Shown here: one piece after another, positions 1 through 6,781 of the stretch
Layout of the letters: each line of letters opens with the position of its first letter
Numbering within the stretch: position 1 is the stretch's first letter
Assembly (NCBI GenBank): GCA_004555425.1
Contig: SFID01000117.1
Location: forward strand, 1-8,337
Reading direction: 5' to 3'
Origin: Bacteroidales bacterium
GTDB lineage: Bacteria > Bacteroidota > Bacteroidia > Bacteroidales > Bacteroidaceae
Length of the DNA stretch: 8,337 nt
The notes under the pieces: model-generated
Seen by the model: the letters and a program-made list of their open reading frames with translations, nothing else
Databases searched by the model: none
Told to the model about the DNA's origin: nothing
Position numbers and translations under genes: made by a program

Positions 1-260
1 AAATAACAGGGGGCGCAGGCATCGCGGTGTTTTTTTTAACACGAATATTTCGAATTTTACGAATGCTGAAGAGTGTGTTTTCTTTTTTCCACCACGAATT
101 ATACGAATCTTGGCCGCGTGGGCTGCTCTCACCTGCATTCGTGTAATTCGAATAGATTCGTGTGAAGCACGAATCGAATTGTTCCTTCAGTTAGCCTCTT
201 AGCCACATTCGAAAAATTCGTTTTATTCGTGTTAAAAAAACAGGTTGTTATATAGAAGAA
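1..260. repeat. Palindromic MITE-like element, copy 1
   Basis: First of two near-identical 260-bp units. Near its ends lie 35-nt inverted repeats, at 31-65 and 206-240, which pair with about four mismatches. Inside them is a second, imperfect inverted set built from the same words (CACGAAT and ATTCGTG), around 91-109 and 138-168, so a single strand could fold into a long branched hairpin. The outermost bases, ATAACA near the start and TGTTAT near the end, are also complementary. No transposase or other credible coding sequence is present. This is the architecture of a non-autonomous, MITE-like intergenic element. That reading is inference, and the window begins exactly at the repeat, so the left boundary is uncertain. 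Confidence 0.8.
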
Positions 261-309
261 GTTAGGAGTTAGGAGTTTGTATCGGTTGGGAGAACCCCAA
301 TAGAAATCT

Positions 310-569
310 AAATAACAGGGGGCGCAGGCATCGCGGTGTTTTTTTAAACACGAATGTTTCGAATTTTACGAATGCTGAAGAGTGTGTTTTCTTTTTTTCA
401 CCACGAATGATTCTAATATTGGCAGGGTGGGCTGCTCTCACCTGCATTCGTGTAATTCGAATAGATTCGTGTGAAGCAGGAATCGAATTGTTCCTTCAGT
501 TAGCCTCTCAGCCACATTCGAAAAATTCGTTTTATTCGTGTTAAAAAAACAGGTTGTTATATAGAAGAA
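310..569. repeat. Palindromic MITE-like element, copy 2
   Basis: Second copy of the 260-bp unit, in the same orientation as copy 1, with a spacer at 261-309 that contains a short direct repeat (gttaggagttaggagt). Its terminal inverted repeats are at 339-374 and 515-549. It differs from copy 1 at a modest number of positions, mostly at 399-428, so the two copies are diverged rather than an exact recent duplication or an assembly artefact. No gene is supported inside it. Together the two copies account for the first 569 bases of the window. Confidence 0.8.
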
Positions 570-580
570 ATTTGAGCGAA

Positions 581-706
581 CTACTTAATAGCATTTACCA
601 TTTTCTGTTGGATTCTTACTAGGCGCTGTGCTTGTGCTGTGCTGAGTTCTCCACTGGCAGCTTCAATTCTTTCGGCCAAATCTCTAGCTTTCTCAAGGAG
701 AGACAT
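581..706 (-). pseudogene. Short ORF, probable C-terminal stump of a larger gene
   Basis: A 41-codon ORF begins with ATG at 706 and ends with TAG at 581. The same frame is open upstream to a TAA at 746-748, and that stretch encodes a CPSC motif, although no start codon lies there. The peptide is helical and charged, with a segment reading LLEKARDLAERIEAASGEL followed by QAQRLVRIQQKMVNAIK. From memory this resembles the extreme C-terminus of a family of Bacteroidales secreted proteins (DUF6591-like), which end in similar helices after a much longer N-terminal part. That part is missing here, so a truncated remnant is the preferred reading. A genuine 41-residue protein, translated just after the gene ending at 753, is the alternative. 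No clear ribosome binding site is visible, and the repeat element lies directly downstream. Confidence 0.45.
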
Positions 707-752
707 CGCTTCTTCGCAAGAAGGGCAAAGCCTAGAGGCTCGTGGTTAATCC

Positions 753-1478
753 CTAGCGGCGTAATTTGGCGTCGTGCTCGATGATGTCGTGCAACTCTTC
801 TTGGATAACTTTTTTGGCTTCTTTGGCCATAGAGGGGTGTACGCAGACGAAATGGTCTTCGGTGCAGGGCATCACGAAAATGCTGTCGGCCAGGGGGATG
901 TCGGCGGAGAGGTTGTATTGCTTGGCTTGTTGCGACAGGGGGATAAGGATGTCCACCTCGCCTTGCGAACCTGTGGTGACATCCATGGGGCCCACCTTCA
1001 TCTTGCAGCCAGGAATCATCTCGCCCTTGTAGGGGTCCCAGAGGTGGAAACGGATGCGGCCGTACTCCTCGGCATTGCGCTGCATGCCGATTTTGAGTGT
1101 GCCCGCGGTGAGGACGAAGGTGGTGTCGATGGTTAGATAATGGTCTCCTTGAATGGTGAGGCGCACTTTCTTGTCGGCATAAGTTTTGTCAATTTCGCCA
1201 AAGTAAGCCTCGTTGCCAAAGGACTTGATGGTGTCGCGGCGCACTTCGTTGCCTAGATAGAGGGTGGCGATGAATTCCTTCGGAGAAGGGAGTTGGTCAG
1301 CTTTCTCTGACTGCTCAATGAGGACTACCGCCAAGTGGCGCGGTTGGAATGATTTCCAAACACAAAAGGCCGCAACGAAAACGGCTAGAATCACGGCTGA
1401 AATTATCCATTTGCGCTTCTTGCCATTGGCGGCTTGGTCTTTATTACTATTAGTTGAAAGAATACTAAGTAAGGACAT
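753..1478 (-). CDS. Single-pass membrane-anchored protein of unknown function
   Basis: A 241-residue protein with a short polar N-terminus, a basic cluster (KKRK, about residues 20-23) and one hydrophobic segment at about 24-41 (WIISAVILAVFVAAFCVW). This predicts an N-in, C-out topology with the rest of the protein in the periplasm. Residues 47-131 and 140-213 are rich in alternating beta strands and may form two small beta-sandwich modules. The second (RIRFHLWDPY through FVCVHP) resembles carboxypeptidase-regulatory-like folds. The last 25 residues are a charged helix. I do not recognise a specific family and assign no function. The gene starts 56 bp downstream of the porin stop on the same strand with no promoter visible between them, so it may be cotranscribed with the porin. 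The ATG at 1478 is the only good start. Confidence 0.8.
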   Translation of the reverse strand: MSLLSILSTNSNKDQAANGKKRKWIISAVILAVFVAAFCVWKSFQPRHLAVVLIEQSEKADQLPSPKEFIATLYLGNEVRRDTIKSFGNEAYFGEIDKTYADKKVRLTIQGDHYLTIDTTFVLTAGTLKIGMQRNAEEYGRIRFHLWDPYKGEMIPGCKMKVGPMDVTTGSQGEVDILIPLSQQAKQYNLSADIPLADSIFVMPCTEDHFVCVHPSMAKEAKKVIQEELHDIIEHDAKLRR

Positions 1479-1534
1479 GGAAATAAACTTATTATAGTGA
1501 GAAGAAAACTCAAATAATTTGGCTACTTGTGCTA

Positions 1535-2839
1535 TCAGAAACGAGCGTAAACTTGCAGGTCGAAGGTGTTGAAGTGGTTGCCAAGTTTGGGAGTGCCGCG
1601 CTTGTCGGTGAAGGTGTAGTTAGCCTGGAAGATGAGGTTTTTGCCGAGGTTGTAGTTGGCCGAAAGTCCCCAGTTGGTTTGCAGGCTGTTCCAGGTCTTC
1701 GCATCGCGATAGCAGTCCCAGCGGCCGTAGAGCTTGAAGTTCTTGAAGAGCGGTGCGCCCACCATGGCGTACCAAGCGTCCGATTTCTTAGGTGCGTTGA
1801 TGTTGGTCACGATGCCGCCCTTCGACGACATATATTCGCCGCGCACGGTCCATTTGTCTTCATACTTGAGGCCCACTCCCCAGCGGTCGCGGCGTGTGGC
1901 GGGCAGTTGCTTGGTGGGGTCGGTGAATTTCTCGTTGACATAGCGGCCGCTCCAGCCGAAACCACCGATGCTGAGATTCTTGACGGGCGAAATCCAGGCA
2001 CCGCCGATGAAGTCCTTTGTGCGGTCCTTGTCGGCATGGTTGATGCCTTGGCCGTTGAAGATACCCACCTGATAATGGAGCCAGTGGTGGCCATCGTGCG
2101 CCTTGAAAAGGTCGCCTTGTACCTGTACGCCGAGGTCGCGGCCGCTACTCTTGTGCTCGCCGATGCGGTCGCCGATGCTGGCCAATTTCATCGTGGCTTG
2201 CGAGTAGGAACCCATGCCTACGAGGAGGGGAGAGTAGGGGTTCTCGAAGCCGAAACTACGCTTGAACTGTCCGAACTTAATGCGCAGGTAATCAAGTTTC
2301 TGCCATTCCACGAATGCATCAACAATGCGCGGACCTTTGTCCTCGCCCGGTGCGCCGTTGACCTCCAACTGGAAACGGTAGTAGAAGTCCTGGAAGCAGT
2401 AGCCGTTGGCGTACAGACGGAGGAAGCGGAGGTCGAAACCGCCATTGCTCACACGCTGGCCGTTCTTAATCTCCTTGCTATCGTTGATGGAATACTTACC
2501 AACGATGTAGCCGCCAAATTTGAGGGAAGGGTCAAACTTGGCCATCAGCTTCTGTCCCATCTTGGCGTTGTCGGGAAGTGGGGTGGGCGAGGGCGTCCAT
2601 TTGGGAAGATTGATGCCAGCCAGACGTGCTTCCTCTGCGATAAAATCACTGGCGGCATGGTTGGTATTCGTGTTTTCCGCTGCTGTGCTTTCCCCTTCTT
2701 CGCCACTCGGAGTCTTGTCCGTGGAAACGATATCGGCGGTGCTATTTGCTGTTCCCGATTCTGGAAGGACGTTATTCGCAGAAGCTGCCGTAAGGGTGGT
2801 GGCTAAAAAAGCCGAAATAATTAGTCTATAATTCTTCAT
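1535..2839 (-). CDS. Outer-membrane porin of the phosphate-selective porin O/P family
   Basis: A 434-residue protein with a Sec signal peptide (MKNYRLIISAFLATTLTAASA), a low-complexity polar linker at about residues 22-65, then a long beta-barrel of alternating strands from about 105 to the end. It closes with the aromatic C-terminus YARF, whose final Phe is typical for Bam-dependent insertion. Matches to the Porin_O_P pattern include FGGYIVGKY (108-116), the stretch RIKFGQFKRSFGFENPYSP (186-204), GRDLGVQVQGD (233-243) and AWYAMVGAPL (355-364). The family forms trimeric channels in the outer membrane. Phosphate or polyphosphate is the solute for the founding members, but Bacteroidales homologues are diverse and the substrate here is unknown. 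The gene diverges from the barrel gene at 2944, and its promoter probably lies at 2867-2874. Confidence 0.9.
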   Translation of the reverse strand: MKNYRLIISAFLATTLTAASANNVLPESGTANSTADIVSTDKTPSGEEGESTAAENTNTNHAASDFIAEEARLAGINLPKWTPSPTPLPDNAKMGQKLMAKFDPSLKFGGYIVGKYSINDSKEIKNGQRVSNGGFDLRFLRLYANGYCFQDFYYRFQLEVNGAPGEDKGPRIVDAFVEWQKLDYLRIKFGQFKRSFGFENPYSPLLVGMGSYSQATMKLASIGDRIGEHKSSGRDLGVQVQGDLFKAHDGHHWLHYQVGIFNGQGINHADKDRTKDFIGGAWISPVKNLSIGGFGWSGRYVNEKFTDPTKQLPATRRDRWGVGLKYEDKWTVRGEYMSSKGGIVTNINAPKKSDAWYAMVGAPLFKNFKLYGRWDCYRDAKTWNSLQTNWGLSANYNLGKNLIFQANYTFTDKRGTPKLGNHFNTFDLQVYARF

Positions 2840-2866
2840 TTCCTAAAATACTGTGAAATTCAGGTG

Positions 2867-2874
2867 CAAAATTA
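2867..2874 (-). promoter_or_regulatory. -7 element for the porin gene
   Basis: Read on the minus strand this is TAATTTTG, a full match to the Bacteroidetes TAnnTTTG -7 box, 27 bp before the porin ATG. No TTG is found at the usual upstream distance, so the -33 half is weak or absent. That would suit an activator-dependent promoter. Confidence 0.55.
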
Positions 2875-2896
2875 GGAAATAACATTGACATTTCCT
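2874..2896. promoter_or_regulatory. Dyad in the divergent control region
   Basis: A perfect 7-bp inverted repeat (AGGAAAT, 9-bp spacer, ATTTCCT) lies between the two divergent -7 boxes. It touches the minus-strand -7 box on one side and the first base of the plus-strand -33 TTG on the other. Its position would let a bound dimer affect both the porin and the barrel gene. Operator function is inferred from position and symmetry alone. Confidence 0.4.
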
Positions 2897-2925
2897 TGAT
2901 ATCTTCTAACTTTCATGTAATTTTG
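2896..2925 (+). promoter_or_regulatory. Promoter of the barrel/PCMD gene pair
   Basis: TTG at 2896-2898, a 19-bp spacer, then TAATTTTG at 2918-2925, matching the Bacteroidetes TTG / TAnnTTTG promoter. Transcription would begin around 2930, only some 15 nt before the ATG at 2944. This rules out a translation start at the TTG of 2896, which is part of the promoter. Confidence 0.75.
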
Positions 2926-2943
2926 CAGCCCGAAATTCAACGT

Positions 2944-4227
2944 ATGAGCGGTAAGAAATATTTTATATATAAGGTATGCGCGACACTGATTGTGATGCTT
3001 TTTACCCGTGCGTCATTGTATGCTCAGGCAACCTCTTTAAGAGAGGATGATGGGCGCAAGGTGGTTGCGAGTGTGGCAGACAGCCTCTCGCCTCTGCATA
3101 CTCAGCCTATTGAATTTGCTGATACGGCAACTGTTGAGATGCAGGCAACGGACAGCGTTCAGAAAAAGCTGCGGTTTGGCAAACGCCTTATCAACTTTTT
3201 TTTTAAGGCAAATACGCCCGACCCCAACAAGCGCGTAGATTTCGGCTTCTTGCCTGGCCCTCATTATTCTTCCACACAGGGACTGGGACTTGGCATTATG
3301 GCCACGGCTACCTATTCTATGGACCGCTCCGACCCAACACTGCCGCGCTCCAACGCCTCGCTCTTCAGCGATATGACCACCAAAGGTTTCTTGCTGATTG
3401 GCCTCAAGGGCAATAACATCTTCCCGAAGGAGCGTTTCCGCTTGGACTATCGTGCCTATATATATACGTTTCCGACCAATTTCTGGGGAATCGGCTATGC
3501 CAATGGCAATAATGATGACAACGAGACCAACTACCGTCGCAACCGAGTGGACCTGATGGGACGTTTCCTGTTTCGCATAGCGCGCAATACTTATATCGGT
3601 CCAATGCTCAACTTCCGCTATATAAAGGCTCTAGAGGTAAGTCCCGGCAATATGCTGACGCTGTTCAATGGTCAAGACCTGACCGTGCACAGCCAAACGG
3701 CGGGTTTCTCCTTTATCTATGACTCGCGCGACTTTATGCTCAATGCCTATCGCGGCTGGTTCGTACAGTTGGACCAAACCATTACGCCCCGCTTCCTTGG
3801 CAATGACTATTGCTTCTCCACAACCGACTTGACGGTAAGCACCTATCGCAAGGTGTGGAAGGGCGGTGTGCTGGCAGGCGAACTGCATGGCGGTTTCAAT
3901 TACGGCAATCCGGCATGGTGTTTGATGAGCGAAGTTGGCGGTAACTCTCGAATGCGCGGCTATTTCGAGGGACGCTATCGCGACAAAAATATCATTGAGG
4001 CACAGGTCGAACTGCGCCAGCGTATCAAGAAGCGCCATGGCGCAGTGGTCTGGGTGGGAGCCGCCGAGGTGTTCCCACGGTTCGATGCCATGCGCTGGAA
4101 ACGCATTCTGCCCAACGCAGGTCTGGGCTACCGCTGGGAATTCAAGCAGCGTATCAATGTGCGATTGGATTGTGGTTGGAGCAAGAATGGCCCTGGCTTC
4201 ATGTTCAATATCAATGAGGCGTTCTAA
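2944..4227 (+). CDS. BamA/TamA-family (Omp85-like) outer-membrane barrel without POTRA domains
   Basis: A 427-residue protein starting MSGKKYFIYK, with a signal peptide cleaved around residue 27 (SLYA/QA), a polar stretch to about 75, and a beta-barrel from about 98 to the C-terminal Phe (FNINEAF). The segment GGNSRMRGYFEGRYRDK (332-348) carries an MRGY match to the (V/I)RG(F/Y) motif of the Omp85 L6 loop. FIYDSRDFMLNAYRGWFVQL (257-276) is another family-type strand pair. At this length there is no room for POTRA repeats, as in the short 'surface antigen' branch common in Bacteroidetes. Whether it inserts, secretes or merely forms a pore is unknown. The frame is open further upstream, to a TTG at 2896, but that TTG is the promoter -33 element. 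A run of nine T (3196-3204, encoding FFF) lies before the barrel. The gene probably forms an operon with the one at 4280. Confidence 0.85.
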   Translation: MSGKKYFIYKVCATLIVMLFTRASLYAQATSLREDDGRKVVASVADSLSPLHTQPIEFADTATVEMQATDSVQKKLRFGKRLINFFFKANTPDPNKRVDFGFLPGPHYSSTQGLGLGIMATATYSMDRSDPTLPRSNASLFSDMTTKGFLLIGLKGNNIFPKERFRLDYRAYIYTFPTNFWGIGYANGNNDDNETNYRRNRVDLMGRFLFRIARNTYIGPMLNFRYIKALEVSPGNMLTLFNGQDLTVHSQTAGFSFIYDSRDFMLNAYRGWFVQLDQTITPRFLGNDYCFSTTDLTVSTYRKVWKGGVLAGELHGGFNYGNPAWCLMSEVGGNSRMRGYFEGRYRDKNIIEAQVELRQRIKKRHGAVVWVGAAEVFPRFDAMRWKRILPNAGLGYRWEFKQRINVRLDCGWSKNGPGFMFNINEAF

Positions 4228-4279
4228 TCCGTGCGTTTCTCTTTCTAGTAGTATACAAACTATCCCAAATTATTATAGT

Positions 4280-5272
4280 ATGAAAACAATCTTAACGTTG
4301 ACACTGGCTACACTCGTGTGTGGTAGCGGAGTGTGTGCGGACCGCCTCACACCGCGTCAGAATGAAACAACTCAAAGTGGTAAGGTTCAGTACATTGCTT
4401 TTGGCAACTTCGACAAGTGGCTTGTGCGAAAAGTAACAGAAAGTAGTGTTCTCGGTGGTGAAACCAAAACACTTTACGAAATTGCGCCCACGGCAACTTG
4501 GAACAACAATAACGCCTACAAGAACCAAGGTGGATCTCCCTGGGCTACGTCAAATGTGATGGCAAAAGTGGCAGGTATCACCAAAACAAACGTGTCCGTA
4601 TATCGTGAACAACGTCCTGGACATGGCTATTGTGCCAAACTCTATACCCACCTGGAGCATTGCAAGGTGATTGGCCTCGTGAATATTGACGTATTGGCAG
4701 CCGGCTCCATCTATCTGGGCGAAACGCAGGAGCCCATCACGGGAACGAAGAACCCTATGGCAAAGCTCAATGCTGGCATTAAATTCAACAAGCGCCCCAA
4801 GGCGATCTGCTTTGATTATAAGGTGCAACTTTCGGGCAAACCCAATCGCGTGAAACAAACTGGTTTCGGCAAGGCTTCCACTGTCAGCGGCATTGATATG
4901 CCCGACTGCGTGCTCTATCTGCAACAGCGTTGGGAGGATTCGAAAGGCAACATCCACGCCAAGCGTGTCGGCACGATGGTGCACCGCTTCAATAAGAACA
5001 CAGGATGGGTGAATAATGCGCAGTTCACCATCCGCTATGGAAATGTCAGCAAACAGTCTGGCTATAGCAGTTACATGGGTTTGGCCACAGGCTCGAACCA
5101 AAAATATGCGCGCAACAGCAAGGGTAAGATGGTGCCCATCATTGAGGAATGGGGCACAGGCAATGAAACACCCACTCACATCATCCTTCAGTTCGATTCC
5201 AGTCACGGCGGCGCCTACGTAGGTAGCGTGGGCAATACCTTCTGGGTGGACAATGTACGACTCGTTTATTAA
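4280..5272 (+). CDS. Secreted PCMD-domain (putative carbohydrate metabolism) protein
   Basis: A 330-residue protein with a signal peptide (MKTILTLTLATLVCGSGVCA, cleavage after residue 20, no lipobox Cys at the cleavage site). The rest is a beta-rich domain resembling Pfam PCMD. An early FGNFDKWLVR (41-50) resembles the domain's opening, and the middle has alternating glycan-binding-like strands (YCAKLYTH, SIYLGET, KAICFDYKVQLSG). The close, FDSSHGGAYVGSVGNTFWVD (305-324) and then NVRLVY, is the region that usually ends in a VDD/VDN strand. The domain is common in Bacteroidetes surface proteins near glycan-use genes, but its biochemical role is not firmly established. The gene begins 52 bp after the barrel gene with no promoter seen between, and is followed by a strong terminator, so the pair is probably one transcript. 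The ATG at 4280 is chosen because it opens the signal peptide; the frame is open upstream but there overlaps the barrel gene. Confidence 0.8.
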   Translation: MKTILTLTLATLVCGSGVCADRLTPRQNETTQSGKVQYIAFGNFDKWLVRKVTESSVLGGETKTLYEIAPTATWNNNNAYKNQGGSPWATSNVMAKVAGITKTNVSVYREQRPGHGYCAKLYTHLEHCKVIGLVNIDVLAAGSIYLGETQEPITGTKNPMAKLNAGIKFNKRPKAICFDYKVQLSGKPNRVKQTGFGKASTVSGIDMPDCVLYLQQRWEDSKGNIHAKRVGTMVHRFNKNTGWVNNAQFTIRYGNVSKQSGYSSYMGLATGSNQKYARNSKGKMVPIIEEWGTGNETPTHIILQFDSSHGGAYVGSVGNTFWVDNVRLVY

Positions 5273-5280
5273 AATAATAA

Positions 5281-5318
5281 GGAATACCGCACCCTAAAAC
5301 AGTGCGGTATTTCTTTTT
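5281..5318 (+). terminator. Rho-independent terminator after the PCMD gene
   Basis: Ten perfect base pairs (AATACCGCAC at 5283-5292 with GTGCGGTATT at 5302-5311), extendable by two at the base, enclose a 9-nt loop and are followed by TCTTTTT. It lies eight bases after the stop codon and ends the barrel/PCMD transcript. Confidence 0.92.
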
Positions 5319-5395
5319 GTTCTATAACGAAATCTATGGGCCTTTTTTTATCCTGCATTTGGCATAATTATAAGACCTACCGATAATCCTATCCC

Positions 5396-6139
5396 ATGAT
5401 AAAACTAGAAGTTTGTTGCGACAGCTTGGATAGCGTGCAGGCGGCAGTGCGTGGCGGTGCCAGCCGTATTGAATTGTGCAGTGCTTTGACCGAGGGTGGC
5501 CTGACGCCGTCCATTGGTATGGTGCGCGAGGCCCTTCGTCTGTCTCCCCTTCCCATCCATGTGTTAATACGTCCCCGCGGTGGCGATTTTCTTTATAGCG
5601 CAGCTGAATGGCAGGCGATGCGCGATGATGTGGCGGCCATGCGCGACCTAGGAGCCCACGGCGTGGTCATCGGCGGATTGTTGGCCGATGGGCGTATTGA
5701 CGTGGATCATACAGCGCAGTTGGTGGCAGAGGCTGGATTGCTGTCCGTGACCTTCCATCGCGCGTTGGATATGAGCAGCGACCCCGAGGCTGGGATTGCC
5801 AGCCTGTGCGAAATCGGTATCCATCGCTTGCTGACAAGCGGAACGGCTGCAACGGCCCTTGAAGGTGGGGCACGCATCGCGCAGTGGCAACAACAGTTTG
5901 GCCAACGCATCATCTTGATGCCTGGCTGCGGTGTCAATTCCAAGAATGTTGCCGAAGTAATCCGCCGAACGGGTGCAACAGAAATACATGCTTCGGCCAA
6001 GCAACTGGTGAAAAGTGGTATGACATTTCGCCGTGACGATGTGAAGATGGGCAGTGCCGACCGCGATGAATTTGCCCGTTATGTAACGGATGAGGCCGAA
6101 GTTCTGAAAATTCGTTCCGCACTCACTGCGCTAGCCTAA
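5396..6139 (+). CDS. cutC: CutC family TIM-barrel protein
   Basis: A 247-residue full-length CutC. Family signatures run in order: EVCCDS (5-10), RIELCSALTEGGLTPS (24-39), VLIRPRGGDF (56-65), VIGGLLADGRID (91-102), TFHRALD (119-125), LLTSG (145-149), MPGCGVN (175-181) and EIHASA (196-201). These place conserved acidic and basic residues at the C-terminal mouth of a TIM barrel. CutC was named for copper tolerance in E. coli and is cytoplasmic. Its molecular activity is unsettled, so the copper role is family knowledge and not something this sequence shows. The gene stands alone, between the terminator at 5281-5318 and the tRNA promoter. Upstream is only a weak promoter-like TGCATTTG at 5354-5361. 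The stop codon lies inside a 21-bp tandem duplication. Confidence 0.95.
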   Translation: MIKLEVCCDSLDSVQAAVRGGASRIELCSALTEGGLTPSIGMVREALRLSPLPIHVLIRPRGGDFLYSAAEWQAMRDDVAAMRDLGAHGVVIGGLLADGRIDVDHTAQLVAEAGLLSVTFHRALDMSSDPEAGIASLCEIGIHRLLTSGTAATALEGGARIAQWQQQFGQRIILMPGCGVNSKNVAEVIRRTGATEIHASAKQLVKSGMTFRRDDVKMGSADRDEFARYVTDEAEVLKIRSALTALA

Positions 6140-6170
6140 ATGTTTGATACGCTAGTCTAAATGTTTGACA
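6129..6170 (+). repeat. 21-bp tandem duplication spanning the cutC stop codon
   Basis: Two adjacent 21-bp units (cgctagcctaaatgtttgat and one more base, then the same with two substitutions) cover the last codons and TAA of cutC. The second unit carries a TAA in the same frame at 6158-6160, so a stop remains even if the first were lost. Confidence 0.85.
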
Positions 6171-6175
6171 TATAA

Positions 6176-6198
6176 GGGCTAGATGTCGATTGTAGCCC
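6176..6198 (+). terminator. Weak hairpin downstream of cutC
   Basis: GGGCTA at 6176-6181 pairs with TAGCCC at 6193-6198 around an 11-nt loop. No T-tract follows, so this may be only an RNA 3'-end hairpin or chance. It is the sole terminator candidate between cutC and the tRNA promoter. Confidence 0.3.
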
Positions 6199-6248
6199 GT
6201 TCTCGCCGTTGCGTAGAATAAAAAATCATAAAAAAGTACGAAGAAAGT

Positions 6249-6279
6249 TTGGCAGTTTCAAAAATAGTCCGTACTTTTG
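6249..6279 (+). promoter_or_regulatory. Promoter of the tRNA-Val cluster
   Basis: TTG at 6249-6251, a 20-bp spacer and TACTTTTG at 6272-6279, a full match to the Bacteroidetes -7 consensus TAnnTTTG. It lies 22 bp before the first tRNA, so the primary transcript would have a leader of roughly 15 nt. Confidence 0.75.
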
Positions 6280-6301
6280 CATCGCTTTAGAAAAGAAGTA
6301 A

Positions 6302-6376
6302 GGGCGCTTAGCTCAGCTGGTTCAGAGCGTCTGCCTTACAAGCAGAGGGTCGGGGGTTCGAATCCCTCAGCGCCCA
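6302..6376 (+). tRNA. tRNA-Val (anticodon TAC), copy 1
   Basis: A 75-nt cloverleaf. The acceptor stem GGGCGCT pairs with AGCGCCC, with discriminator A. The anticodon stem TCTGC/GCAGA holds loop CTTACAA, giving anticodon TAC, which reads GUA and other valine codons. The T arm contains GGTTCGAATCC. The 3' CCA is not encoded and must be added after processing. Confidence 0.97.
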
Positions 6377-6428
6377 CTTCTCAAAAAAACAACCTGCTTC
6401 TTTTCTGCAAGCATCCATTCACCTTTTC

Positions 6429-6503
6429 GGGCGCTTAGCTCAGCTGGTTCAGAGCGTCTGCCTTACAAGCAGAGGGTCGGGGGTTCGAATCCCTCAGCGC
6501 CCA
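6429..6503 (+). tRNA. tRNA-Val (anticodon TAC), copy 2
   Basis: Identical in sequence to copy 1 and 52 bp downstream of it, with the same TAC anticodon and no encoded CCA. The spacers between copies are unrelated in sequence, so the duplication is old or the copies are kept identical by gene conversion. Confidence 0.97.
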
Positions 6504-6552
6504 CTTCGAAAGATGAAAAGCGTTGGATGGACATATACCTTCAGAAATTGAA

Positions 6553-6627
6553 GGGCGCTTAGCTCAGCTGGTTCAGAGCGTCTGCCTTACAAGCAGAGGG
6601 TCGGGGGTTCGAATCCCTCAGCGCCCA
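6553..6627 (+). tRNA. tRNA-Val (anticodon TAC), copy 3
   Basis: Third identical copy, 49 bp after copy 2. All three lie behind the single promoter at 6249-6279 and are probably processed from one transcript. A minus-strand reading frame that runs through this copy is an antisense artefact. Confidence 0.97.
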
Positions 6628-6669
6628 CGATTTTGAGATAAGTTTTTAGGTATTTAATGGATGAGTAGG

Positions 6670-6709
6670 CAAGTCCGGTAATTCTTACCCAAGCTTGTTT
6701 ACTTTTTTT
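6670..6709 (+). terminator. Possible terminator of the tRNA transcript
   Basis: A two-part hairpin (CAAG/CTTG outside, GGTAA-TTC-TTACC inside, separated by an unequal internal loop) is followed by TTTACTTTTTTT. It is the first T-rich hairpin after the third tRNA. The stem is short, so confidence is limited; the better terminator at 6782 may be the real end. Confidence 0.35.
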
Positions 6710-6781
6710 GTGTCCGTACGGCAACCAGTCACGGCAGCCTATGCGAAGCGCCGCACCTTCTATCCAGAAATTCGAAATGTT

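Noticed and set aside
262..447. Minus-strand ORF of 61 codons across the repeat element
   Set aside because: It starts in the spacer region of the repeats and translates palindromic repeat sequence; no protein features are seen.
1..569. CRISPR array
   Set aside because: The repeats are two 260-bp palindromic units with one 49-bp spacer, not multiple short direct repeats with uniform spacers, and no cas gene is present.
1529..2806. Long plus-strand open frame of 425 codons opposite the porin gene
   Set aside because: It is antisense to a clear signal-peptide barrel protein on the minus strand. Its translation is Val/Ala/Leu-rich with no domain pattern, as expected for a shadow of a biased gene.
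2896..2943. Extension of the barrel gene to a TTG start at 2896
   Set aside because: The TTG is the -33 element of a full-consensus promoter, and transcription would begin after it. The ATG at 2944 also begins a normal signal peptide.
3935..4279. Extension of the PCMD gene upstream to 3935
   Set aside because: The extra residues overlap the 3' part of the barrel gene in another frame and would bury the signal peptide that begins at 4280.
4550..5206. Minus-strand open frame of 218 codons inside the PCMD gene
   Set aside because: It is antisense to a well-supported secreted protein, with no domain features and no start signals.
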